NCBI RefSeq assembly: GCF_000346465.2 | Contig: NC_034015.1 | Coordinates: forward strand, 21,452,462 to 21,516,461 | Direction: 5' to 3' | DNA length: 64,000 bases | Source: Prunus persica | Taxonomy: Eukaryota; Streptophyta; Magnoliopsida; Rosales; Rosaceae | In this document: one piece after another, positions 12,256 through 23,716 of the stretch | Layout of the letters: each line of letters opens with the position of its first letter | Position numbering within the stretch: position 1 is the first letter of the stretch | Translations under genes and position numbers: made by a program | The notes under the pieces: model-generated | What the model was told of the DNA's origin: nothing | Database searches by the model: none | Seen by the model: the letters and a program-made list of their open reading frames with translations, nothing else

Positions 12256-13570
12256 CCCTTTCCTTTTTCCATACCTAGTGGCTAGTGGTGTGTACTGTGT
12301 ACTAGCAATTAACATGTGCTTTCAGCCACATTGGCACATGGGCTGTGAACCCCCCCCTCTTCCCCCTCTCCCTAATTATCAGGCAGCCATCCTCCGCCTC
12401 AATTATACATTCTAAATATAAACAAAATTATTAATTAAGGAGAGAAGATAGTTTAATAGGTACAAGAAAATGTTCAATGCACCCATATTTCCTCAACCAT
12501 GCATGAAAGCCATGGAGCTCAACATATTGGTTTAGGGTTTAGGCGGGCATTAGAGTCACCACTCATCACTCGTGACAAGGAGCATGGTCAAACTTTTGAG
12601 GGACATCTGGGCCATCTTGGAGAGAGACTTCTTACGAGCAAACAAACCACCTATACTTTTCTTTTTCGTCTTTTTATTACCAAGGCATGAGAAATGTGAA
12701 TTTGCAACATTTTCCACACACGAATTGCCATTCAACGGATGAATTCATCTACTCCTTGTCTTGTCATGAGATAAGAGAGTACTTTCTAGAGAGATAACAT
12801 GTGTACTCCTTGACATGTCAAGAAAAGTAATGAAACTCCTACTTACCACATAAAATATGATAACTTTTTTTTTTTTGGGGGGTTTACCATCGTTAAATAG
12901 AGAGAGGATTGTCCACTTAGATTTTGGGTATATTCACATCTAAAATTACACTGTTTTGGGTTTAAGAAAGTTATAGGTTTAGTATAAGAGTTTATTTTGA
13001 AAGGATAATGAAAGGGAAGTCGGAGACTATGTAATTTTATATGTACAACATGATACAATCATAAAAAACACAAAATGTAAATATGAGTTAGGCCAATTGA
13101 TTAGGGCAATGAGTCCAACCTTTGCGCCCAAGTTCGAATCTCAATTATATCAATATAACACATACACACACAAAAGCTGAATTTTTGGGCCTGCTTCCTA
13201 GGCTCCTAATCATGTCCAAGCCTATTTTTATTAGGCCTTCATTTTTTGCCTAATCCTGTCGACTCCCTCTTTTATTGGGCCTACACCTTTTCTGCTCCAA
13301 GCCCAAGCCCGAGTTTATTTCTCAGTGGAAAAGCGTGCGTGCGCTTCCACTCAAATTCATTTGTCAACGACCTTACAGTTGGTGGTTGGCTATTTTACCG
13401 TTACAAATCCCGCCCACCTTAACCGCTAAGCCACCCCCCTCAAAATTCCCAATGCAAAGAGCAAAACCTATTTCCCTCCTCTCTAATCTTGATTCACAGA
13501 TTAACGTCTCTGCACTCTGCCTCTCGTTTTCAACACTAATCTTTAGTCTTTAATAATAATATATATTAGG
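9603..13570. other. Intergenic, no gene seen
   Basis: Contains a GC-richer ACGT-rich patch (10141-10480), a TC/TA compound microsatellite (12211-12254) and otherwise AT-rich sequence. Its right end (13270-13630) is probably promoter and 5' leader of the RING gene. Short open frames here have no recognisable product. Confidence 0.55.
12211..12254. repeat. (TC)n(TA)n compound microsatellite
   Basis: Eleven TC units followed directly by eleven TA units. Confidence 0.95.
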
Positions 13571-13634
13571 CATTCTGTAGCTTTGATTTTTCTTCTTCTT
13601 TTCTTTTTAGTTACGGTAGCTCCTCTTCATTGTA

Positions 13635-15504
13635 ATGAGGCGTGCAACTTGTTCCAATAATCCTCCTCCTCAACAAATCCCATCAACGTAAGTCATTGAG
13701 GAGAACAAAAATAAGTTTTCCAGGCCAACTAGTTCATGAACTTGTATGTATATGTGAATTCAACATGTAATTTCTTGTTCTGTACGCAGAAGAAGATGTC
13801 AGTGTACCCCTCATGGACAAAAATGTGGCTGCAGTGAAAGGATCAATCAGCTTTCAGATGAATTAAGTCCAGGCTCTCAGCTGAAGCCAGATGTTGGGTT
13901 AGGTGCCAATTTTGAATCCGAGAGGGAGAATGGACATTTTCTATCTCTTCTTGTGAGTAAAACTTCATAATAGTTCCTCTGCATTTTACATGTTTTCTTG
14001 TTTCAAATTTTCATACATGTATGGTTGCATCTTCTCCAGACTTCTTCATCCTCGTTCCGACGACCACATGAAGCTTCAAAACCCACGAGCCATGTTCAAA
14101 ACAAGGAACACTCTAATTTGCCTTATCAGTCGGACCACTCATCATCACCAGGGCTAATTGTTCGAAGGAGTTTGCATGATCCGCTTTCAGGAGCTACCAT
14201 AAGGAGCATAACAAGTTGCATTGCTAACACTTCAAACCTCAACTTACCTCATACCATAAGCCAAATTGGAAGAGCTAATTTTCCAGGTTCACAGAATGAT
14301 GAGCTTAATTCTGGAACTTACACCACATTAATTCTTGGATCTACTCCTCTTCGCCATATTTCTTTTTTCCAAAGTCTTTTTGGGCTGCCTAACAACCTTT
14401 TGCGGTCTTTGTGTCCTTCCATTTGGCCTCCCCACGTAAGTGCAGATTCTACATTTCGATTTGGTCAAGCTTCTGCTTTTTCTTCTGATGATAATGGGGT
14501 CCAAAATGTTACCCAAATTGATCTATGGAGGCAACTACTGATGGAATCGACTCTATATATGCACACGCCGGCTGATAGCTTGTTGGAAGGTTCGACTTCA
14601 TTTTTTGTTGTAACAGCTAACCGTGGAGTGAACTTCAGGCTTGTCACAGAGGTTTGTCTATTATTTCATTCTATCTTAGGAAATCTCTTTTCAATGACTA
14701 CAAATGTGAAGGTGCAGCATGGTAAGCCCTGCTTCCTGTACAGTGTCCACCTGCTGATTCTCAGCCTAACAATAGACATATATGTATAACTGTATTGAAC
14801 CAAGAACTAAATGATTGTATGATCATTACATCAATCTGTTATAGCATTATAGCATAGCTTGTGTAATCATTTGATTGCATTGTTTTCGTCTTTAATTCTA
14901 ACGAGCAGAATGCTGGAGTTATTTACCAACGGCCTCTGCACGTTTCAATTGAAATGCGCAATCGTTCTAGAGCTATGTGGCTTGATGTGGATAGCATGTC
15001 ATATGAGGTATTCTCACATCAAAACTTCCATTTGTCACTGAATTTTTCATCAATAATACTTTTGTATCTCTTTTGCCTTACTTACTCCGCATTCTACAGG
15101 AGTTGTTGGCTTTAGAAGATCATATAGGGAATGTCAGCACAGGATTATCTGAGGAAGCAGCTGTTGCATCTCTCACGCGCAGCAATTACTTTTTGTTTGC
15201 GGAAGAAAATGCTCAGAAAGACTTTTGCAGCATCTGCCAGGTATTTTGCTTATACTTTATATTAATTTGACTTTCTATCAAGTTTCTGTGACTAAGCGAT
15301 AAATGCCTATCAAAGTGAATGGCATTACAATGTTGGTCTTCATGACAGGAGGATTTCGTAGAGGAGGATGAGCTAGGAACATTGGATTGTGGGCATGGCT
15401 TCCACATTGCTTGCATTAAACAATGGCTGGGATATAAAAATGTATGTCCTATATGCAAATCTCCTGGTTTGTGTACTACACGCCCCTCGTCCTCACTTAT
15501 TTAA
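13635..15504 (+). CDS. RING-H2 E3 ubiquitin-protein ligase
   Basis: Six exons: 13635-13687, 13790-13952, 14040-14651, 14909-15007, 15100-15240 and 15349-15504, 407 residues, all GT-AG with frame kept. The start is the ATG of MRRATCSNNP. The N-terminus has a Cys cluster (RRCQCTPHGQKCGC); the middle is long, Ser-rich and low in structure, with a hydrophobic patch near residues 180-190. The C-terminal RING-H2 is split between exons 5 and 6: CSIC, then CGHGFHIACIKQW, then CPIC, giving C-C-C-H-H-C-C-C zinc ligands. The linker EELLALEDHIGNVSTGLSEE just before the RING is the pattern seen in the MBR1/BIG BROTHER-like group of plant ligases. It would transfer ubiquitin from an E2 to an unknown substrate. 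It converges on CRR6, with stops 640 bases apart. Confidence 0.88.
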
Positions 15505-16143
15505 AGTCTGTAAAGTATGTCTTATGAAGCTGAATTTTTCTGAAAAGTACATGGTGAGGATTGGGGACTACTCTATATATGTTCTGTTTCTCCATGTTCA
15601 CCAGCCTAGTTTAGTTTAGCTTCATTTTCTTTTTCTGTAAATGTACAGATTATGTATCAAAAACAATGAGGATATCTTAATGTATATACTCTAAATTTCT
15701 CACTCAGGTGCGGATTTGAACGTCATGTATGATGTATGTTTATTTATGCATGATAATATGGAGAACAAGAATCAAGATGAACAGAAACATAATATTTTAT
15801 AATGACTATTCTGAGTACCCAGTAGTTCATGGCAATATGTATCTGCTGAACATCTATGAACCACCTTTTTTCAGACAATTACTTTGTGAATAGAATTTGA
15901 TGAAAACTGTATCAAAAGTTGAAGTTAGAAAGAACCATTGTGCTACTGAAGAAAGGATCCTCTCGTGCTCTAGTAAATCATTGGTTTTAGTAGCAGCTTC
16001 TCTGTGACATCGATTCACTGTCACCATCAAAGAATAAGGGTGCAACTCCTAGTGACAGTAAATTAGGCTCACCATCAACGCCGGGGCGGGGTATTTATTT
16101 GTCAATCATGTATGACATTAGGAAACTCTAAGTTGGGATTTGT

Positions 16144-17287
16144 TTATGATCTTTTCAGTGGATGTTTATCGATCAAGTCATAGAGCTCATCTCCAATTCC
16201 AAACCCAAGCATCCTGGCCATGTCACTGGTCTTCAATCTAGGCTTTGGAATGTCATGTTGCTTCAACCATGAGTACACAATAAAAACCTTCTGCATAACG
16301 AATAGTTCCAGTGCCTCAGGATTGAAGACCACCCCCATCCTCATGTTCATCTGCAAAGATAAGATTTCAAAGGTCATTTCATTAAACAATGACAAGCCCC
16401 TCCTCACTCTCAAACTCTGAAACAATGGCATTGTTATAAAATACAATACCTGGTGTGGAACCAACATGGCAGCATAACGAGCCAGTTCTCCGGCTCGCCA
16501 ATCCAAGAGGACAGGCAACCAGGGATAGGAGGCATCAAGTCTCAAAAACCAGAGTCTTATATCAGGGAATTCTGATAGTTCTCTAAGATCACGTGGATCT
16601 TCTCTTGTATAGTTAATGGTAAAGCCAATTGTACGTTCAAGAAACTCTTTTGGCTTGGCTAGTTACAAAAATTGCAGTAATACTTCATCAGGGTTTTGCA
16701 TAAAAAGTCATCATGAACTTCGACTTGTAAATCTGATGCTCAATTGATAGCTTTACCTGATGAAGGATTGGTAATCCCAGTTGCAGAATGAAATGGGGAT
16801 AAGTCAAGACCCCGAATCACATCATTATCAAGAACTATTTCAAATCGACCTTCACTTGGTGGCATTGGAGGTTCAACTTTACTAGTGTCTGTCAACCACA
16901 ATAATTCGTCAGTTAGATTTGACCAAGTTTTCATATCCAATATATTGGTTGTATAAAAAAGTTTTGGCCTTTTATCCTATTAAAGGAACAAGCTTTCTGA
17001 AGTTGTCCAAAAGATAAAGGGATATAAACAAAGTGAGCAGAGAACCCAATTAATGAATTAAGAAAGGTTTTACCTTCTTCCTCGTCATACAAAGAGATGT
17101 CAAAATTCCCAGATGGGTTGAAGGCAACTGAGACTGCCACTTGTCCTTGCCGCCTATTTAAGTTTGAAATGGCCAAAGAGGCCATGGAATCTGAGATGGG
17201 TGGTCTAAGGGGAGTCCATGGAGCAGGAGAGGATATGGCCTGTCTGGAAGAACAAATGGGAAGCAGGGTTTGGAAGATTGCAGCCAT
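16144..17287 (-). CDS. CRR6: CHLORORESPIRATORY REDUCTION 6-like, chloroplast NDH assembly factor
   Basis: Four exons: 17287-17074, 16888-16757, 16658-16450 and 16350-16144, 253 residues, close to the usual CRR6 length. Residues 1-~50 are Ser/Arg-rich and poor in acidic residues, as in a chloroplast transit peptide (MAAIFQTLLPICSSRQ). The DUF1817 region follows: GRFEIVLDNDVIRGLDLSPF, FLERTIGFTINYTREDPRDL, ELSEFPDIRLWFLRLDASYP, WLPVLLDWRAGELARYAAML and MGVVFNPEALELFVMQKVF. CRR6 is a stromal factor needed to mature NdhI and build subcomplex A of the photosynthetic NDH complex, which works in cyclic electron flow. Nothing appears broken. Family assignment rests on long diagnostic blocks that I recognise. 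Confidence 0.92.
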
Positions 17288-17299
17288 TGCTGTGTAAGC

Positions 17300-19500
17300 C
17301 TGCCAGCCAGCCTCTCAGACAGTTAATACAGTTGTTTTTCTTTCTTGCATTTTCTTGTGGCCTTTGTGTTTTGAATGCTCATATTATCCCTTTATGGCTT
17401 TTTATAATATGTGCCTCATCCTCAGCATCAAATTTCAAATTTGGGCTGGGATAATCTGCTGCTGATTGTGTTTTGGAGCCCATGAATGAGGAAGGCCAAT
17501 CTGCAATTAGAGGCCCCATTGGGCAGTGCCTGTTGCCTGTCTATTTCAATCAATGTTTGCCTTTGGCCACATAACCTATGCTCGTGTTCCAACCAGAGCC
17601 TGCCAGCACAACATATTATCAGTAAGAATCATCAACCACCACATGCCAATCCATCCATAAACCAGAATCATATGAACGCAAGCAAGAACTCATAATTTGA
17701 TATTGTTTTTCAGTTTCATGTTGTCAACAGAAGATATAATTAAGAACAGAAAATTGGTTCAATTTGGTGTTATGAAATATGAACAAAAGTTTTAAAGGAT
17801 TTAATTATGACGACCCCAAAAGCCTCATCTGTCTGTCTCTGTGTCGTTGAGTCTATTTAGTTTGCTTATGTGCTGCCACATGGGTTGGGTTTCGTTTGAA
17901 GTAATTCCACAATTAATTGATGATTTCTAGGAAAGAAAGAAGGAAAGACGTGTGGCGATAATGCACCTCACACTCAGTTTGCATATCATTTACACAAAAA
18001 CCCACAAATTTGAACGAATTATCTTTTTATTGTTGACACCAAATTTATTTCTATATGAGAAGACGTTTCGCCCAACTTTTACTTCTAAATTACTCCTACC
18101 TAATGATCATATTTTTTGAACATATATTTTTTTTTCAAAAAATAAAGAAAAATATATCCATAGCTCTTGGAAATTACTAATTGAAGTTCAAAGTGACATC
18201 CATAAATATTTTTTTTTTGGTCTGGGCATCCATAAAGTTTAGAGGCTTGTTATCTCATAAACAACACATGTGAGATAATTGATGCAACATGCCATCCCAT
18301 GTACATTTGGTCGATGACAAAAAAGAAAGGCATGGTCCCAATTCAGCATTGGTCTAAGCCTTTCATTTCGTGACCACAATTCATTCATCTTTTATGTAAC
18401 ATAATTGTGAAATGGTCCATAATTCATCATTTTGTTTCTTTCTTTTGGACGAATTCTTTGTTCGTAGTTCTACCACAAATCAAATTAAAGCATCCTTTTA
18501 CAATCACGTGTTTTGTTTTTCTTTTATTTGAAATTTTTTTGATCTCATCTTGATGATTATGGATCGTTTGGAAGGATTCCAATATGTTTGATGAATAAAA
18601 TAAAATTGAAGTTATTTATTTATACCAAAATGAAGAAAATAAAAATTCATATGCTTAACACAGTCAAGTTTAATGGCAACTATACCCCTCTGGCAACTAA
18701 CCTAATGCAACAAAATGAGATGCTTTCTTCTTGTTTCTACGAATTAGAAGAGTAAATTCCAGTAAAAAAACCAAGAGACTTGTCATGTCATGCTCCTTTA
18801 TAATATTTTCAGTAATTTTTTAATTACGTACACCACAATATGAATGAACAGTAATAATATCTCATTCATTTCCCCATGCGGCTTTACTCTTTTGCTTCTT
18901 TTCTAAGCAAAATATCAAAACAATTGACCAAAAAAGAAGAAGCAAAATATTTCGAGCAAGCCATTGCCCACCTACCTACTTTAGCAGTACTATTAACTTG
19001 ATATTTTTAGCTACAATCAATCATATATTTTTCCATAATTTCTACAACTATACCAAGGAATGTTTAAAATCCAATTAATGCATCAGATGTCTTTATTCCC
19101 ACCAAGAAAAGCAAACCAAAATTTGAAAAAAAAACCAACAACCTTCTTCTACACAAAAGAAAAGCATCGAAAGGTTGCTTGGCGAAAATAAATTAAAATC
19201 GCAAAAGAGAAACGGAAAATATAAAAAGGGTATTTTCGTCACGAAAAAAATATCGACAGAGAATATAGGGCCAGTGAGTGCCAGTCGCTCTCCAAACCGT
19301 AATAATCGAAAACCAAAGATCTCAGCTGATATATATTATATAGTAAATTACAATCTCTCTCTTACTCACTCTGTCTCTGTCTCTCTCTGTCTCTCACACA
19401 CACTCTGAATTAACCAAACGGACGCATTTAACAATTATACGCGGCTTTTCTCTGGTTCTGGTTTGGGATAGGTTTCTAGCCTTGTGGATATTTTTCTTAG
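17300..19500. other. Intergenic, no gene seen
   Basis: Upstream flanks of CRR6 (minus) and the first five-span membrane gene (plus), so a divergent promoter region of ~2.2 kb. AT-rich, without coding frames I can support. CT-rich sequence at 19350-19405 is probably leader or near-promoter sequence. Confidence 0.55.
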
Positions 19501-19533
19501 TCTGCAACCCAGAAACAAAAACCGCAACCCAAA

Positions 19534-21095
19534 ATGTTATGTTTTAGATCAAACCCACCAAAAAAATTCCTTCTTTTTCTTTCCCTTGCCCTCTTCATTG
19601 CTTTAACTTCAGGAAGCTCTCACATTTCGCACACTTTTCGAACAACAGGTACTGTATACTTTTTTTTTGCTTTTATTTGCCTAGAAAATGGTCATTTTGT
19701 GTTATTCAAGAAAATGGGTTATTGTTGATGTTTTGTTTTGTTTTGTTTTGTTTTTTTTCTTCTGGTTGGTGCAGGTGTAAGGGTAGGTGGTGAGAGTGAG
19801 TATGAGTATGGTGGAGCGGTGAAATGGGACACAAGGAGGTCTCTTGCTGAAGGAACTGTCCAAAACTCGTCTTTGATATTGGCTGAGAAGAGAACATACA
19901 GGAAGGACCCTCTTGATGGGTTCAAGAAATACACTGGTGGTTGGAATATCAGCAATGACCATTACTGGGCTGTGAGTTCTCTCAACCCTTGATTAATTTT
20001 CATATCCTGGCTGTTTTCTTTGTGCTTTTTATGATTTGGGTTTCTCTGAGTTTATGAATATAATCATGTTGTTTGGGCTGTCTTGCTACTTGGATGGACT
20101 GTTAAATGGTGCTTAAGAGTTAAGACCACAATTGGAATATAAAAATCATTTGAAATACCACAAAGTAAAAGCAGCACCCAGAAAGAAAAAATTGGACTTG
20201 CTAAACACATGCCATTCTATATCAGATGGGATATAGATTTCCGGAGCTGAATAGTCCACTGCTGCACCCAAACTCATCTTTTTCCCGTTAAGCACCAAAC
20301 CCCCCTTTGCACCCATATATGAATTCTAGCATATTTTCCTCCAAATAAATTGACCTTTCAGTACGATAAAAAAGCGAAGAAATTATATATGCTACAAACC
20401 AATCGTGCAGAAGGAAGGCTCTGTTTTTTGTTTTGTAATTTTTATATTAAATTGTTTGCCATGGCAGGCACTTTGAGTGCAGTGCCGTCATGGATGGGCA
20501 GCCTCCTCTGTTTTTTCTGGACAACTTGAAACCACTAGTAAAACTTTTAGGGGGCAAGATGGTTCATTTTGAAAATTTGCTGCTTTCCTTACTGACATTG
20601 TGGTTGTTTAAAACTAATTTTTGTCTCTAATTGTCTTTCCCTGGATTTTGAAGCATTTCAAGAAAGAACAGTTCTTTCTACTTATAAATGCAGGCCTTGA
20701 ACTCTGCCAAGAATGTTATTCATAAATTAATAATTTATTTTGTATTTTGCTGATGTCATGTGTTTTCTTTGTTTCTCAAATCCTGTTTTTATCTTTTTGA
20801 AATTGTTTTTAGACCCTTTTTGTTGTTGAGATTGTCTGGAGATTGGAATGTTTGTTTAATGTCTCTCAACAAATATACATTTACATTGATTATTGATGTA
20901 TGATGTAGTCTGTTGGATTCACTGCGGCTCCCTTCTTTGTCATTGCTGGTGTCTGGTTCGTGCTTTTTGGGCTAAGCTTATCCTTTATCTGTCTCTGTTA
21001 CTGCTGTTGTCCAAGAGAGCCTTATGGTTATTCTAGAACAGCCTATGCCCTCTCTCTCATCTTCCTTATTTTATTCACCCTTGCGGCAATGTAAG

Positions 21096-21164
<69 letters not shown>

Positions 21165-23019
21165 CACACATTTGATTCGAATGGACAATTACCGCCTTCA
21201 ATTTTTGTGAGCTGATGATATCCTTTAATGTGTGTCTGGTCCATTCTAGCGTTGGATGCATTGTTCTGTACACTGGCCAGGGAAAGTTCCACAGCAGTAC
21301 AACAAACACGCTGAAATATGTTGTGAGTCAGGCAGATACAACTGTTGAAAACCTCAGGAATTTGTCAGGTTATCTTGGTGCAGCTAAAAGGATTGGAGTT
21401 GATGCTGTATTTCTGCCAGCAGATGTTCAAAGTAACATTGACAATGTTTTAACAAAGATCAACTCTGCTTCCAATACACTTTCTGATAAAACTGAAAAGA
21501 ATTCAAAGCGTATACAAGATGGATTGGATAGCATGTAAGTAGATTTTCTAGAAGATCTGGGGAAGTTCTGCTTACAATACGGTGTATAACATTTATCTCT
21601 TTCTATGTTTTGCAGGAGACTGGCTCTCATTATTGTTGCTGCTGTTATGCTCTTTTTGGCCTTTCTTGGATTTTGTAAGTCTTCTATTTTCTTTTGATTA
21701 GAGGCAGGGATTTTCAGGATTTGACTATTAACATTATATCTTTTTCTTTGACTACTTGTTGCAGTATTTTCCATTCTCGGGATGCAAGTCCTTGTGTACT
21801 TGTAAGTGAAATATAGCTTGAACTGTCTCCTTTTTACTTTTTAAGAGAGATCTCAAATATTTGAAGCAGTTGTGTCTTAGTGCTCAAATATATATATTCA
21901 CAAACACTTGCATATTTGGTGCAGCTTGGTCATTGTTGGGTGGGTTCTTGTTGCAGGCACGTTCATTTTATGCGGTGTATTTCTCCTTCTCCATAAGTAA
22001 GTACTGTTTGGTTGTGTTCACTTCATATTACTTTCTTAGTCGCACACTTATATTGAATCATCATATTAGCCTTCAGTGTGACATTTAGACGCATCTTAGT
22101 TATCTCATAAGAACAAATTTATGATACGAGTGTCACTCTATCTAAACTTATGACTGTTCTGCTGCATTTGCTTTGTCCATCTGTTTTCAAATCGTCTAAC
22201 TTCTTGTCCTATTTGCATAGTGTGGTTGCAGATGCATGTGTTTCCATGGATGAGTGGGTCACGAACCCCACAGCCCATACTGCATTAGATGATGTACTCC
22301 CATGTGTGGACAATGCTACTGCTCAAGAGACTTCTTCACGCACCAAGGAAACAACCTACCGACTCGCTACTGTGGTTAACCGTGTCATCACCAATGTCTC
22401 GAATAAGAATTATCCGCCCATCGCGGGACCTTTATATTTTAATCAGTCTGGCCCACTGTTACCCGTTCTTTGCAATCCATTCAATTCTGATCTCACTGAT
22501 CGACAGTGCAGTCCTGGTGAAGCGAAGCTGCAAAATGCCACAGAGGTAATATTAATGGCTTATCTAAAATTGACATACATGTTGCCTGCATCTTTCTCTA
22601 AGTTTGGAAACAAGGACTAAGACTCAGGCTTTTGTTTCAAGCAGGTATGGAAGAAGTATGTTTGTGAGGTTTCCGCGGCCGGCATTTGTACTACACCTGG
22701 CCGGTTGACTCCAACCTTTTACAGCCAAATGGAAGCTGCAGTAAATGTGAGTTATGGTCTGTATCGTTATGGTCCATTCTTGGTTGATCTGCAAGACTGC
22801 ACGTTTGTTAGGGATGCGTTTACAGACGTGAGTAACCGGAATTGCCCTGGTCTGCGAAAGTACAGTGGCTGGATCTACATTGGGTTGGTAATGGTATCTA
22901 CAGCGGTGATGTTGTCATTGATCTTCTGGGTAATCTATGCAAGGGAGCGAAGGCATCGAGTATACACTAAACAGTTTACAGCTAGAACTGCAGGGGATTT
23001 CCAAGACAAGGGTGCTTAA
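19534..23019 (+). CDS. Five-span plant membrane protein, prominin/Tweety-like topology (copy A)
   Basis: Nine exons: 19534-19648, 19775-19971, 20909-21090, 21250-21534, 21616-21674, 21765-21801, 21925-21996, 22221-22545 and 22645-23019, 548 residues, GT-AG throughout. Signal peptide at residues 1-~27 (KKFLLFLSLALFIALTSG). A short outer region follows, ending GGWNISNDHYWASVGFTAAP. Membrane spans lie near 112-133, 147-172, 261-285, 291-313 and 500-521, with a Cys-rich inner turn (CYCCCPREPYGYSR) between spans 1 and 2 and two outer loops with Asn glycosylation sites and paired Cys. The inner tail has ARERRHRVYTKQ. I recall Arabidopsis AT2G12400, loosely annotated as a plasma-membrane fusion or transmembrane protein, as the same family. 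Function is unknown; topology resembles prominins and Tweety proteins (inference). Copy B lies 13 kb downstream. Confidence 0.85.
21101..21160. repeat. (CT)30 microsatellite in intron 3 of copy A
   Basis: Sixty bases of uninterrupted CT starting ten bases after the exon 3 donor (GTAAGTGCCC). Probably length-variable between individuals. Confidence 0.95.
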
Positions 23020-23716
23020 AACTTTTTTTTGGTCTGAAAGGGTGCTTAAACTTAAACATATGTTTTCGTCCAACCATGTACATTGGAGTGATTTTAGCCT
23101 AAGGTCTTTTGTACATTGTGGTAGTTAATCTTGAGGTTTGTTTATTATGCAGTACTCAGTTGTGTTTGCTCAGAACTCAGTTAGACAAAGTAGTAATATT
23201 TCGGAGATATCATTATCGTTATCGTCCATTTTTGTGCTTTTAATAGTTGATCTTTAAGCCTGATACCGTGCCTCTTTCCTTACACATCATCTTTTCTATA
23301 CAATACTGATCAAAATGCAAACAAGAGTAGCAGTTGTGTCCTCAACTGCAAATTGCAAAAGGACCAATTGGTAATTAACTATAACACCGACAAAAGACCT
23401 TGTGGTCAATTCGCAAATATGAAAAATAGATAATGTCGTTTCTTCGTCTGCTGAAAGCATTGACCTTTTTCTTTTTTCTGTTTTTGGTTTTTGGTTTTTG
23501 GCTCCGACTCAGAGTGAAAGGGTTGAATTGAATCATACTCTGTACGTTATGACGAAGAGTCATTTTTGAGTTTGAGGAGCACATTTGAAGTTGGTTAAGT
23601 CCATACACTTACAACAACTAACACGTACCTCTCTGTCTCTATATCTTCTTACCTCTACCTCCGTTATTTCAAAACAAGACGAAGAAGAAGAAGCAGAGAA
23701 AAGAATAAAATCTTCC

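Noticed and set aside
21071..21292. Arg-Glu repeat protein on the minus strand
   Set aside because: Antisense of the CT microsatellite in an intron of copy A.
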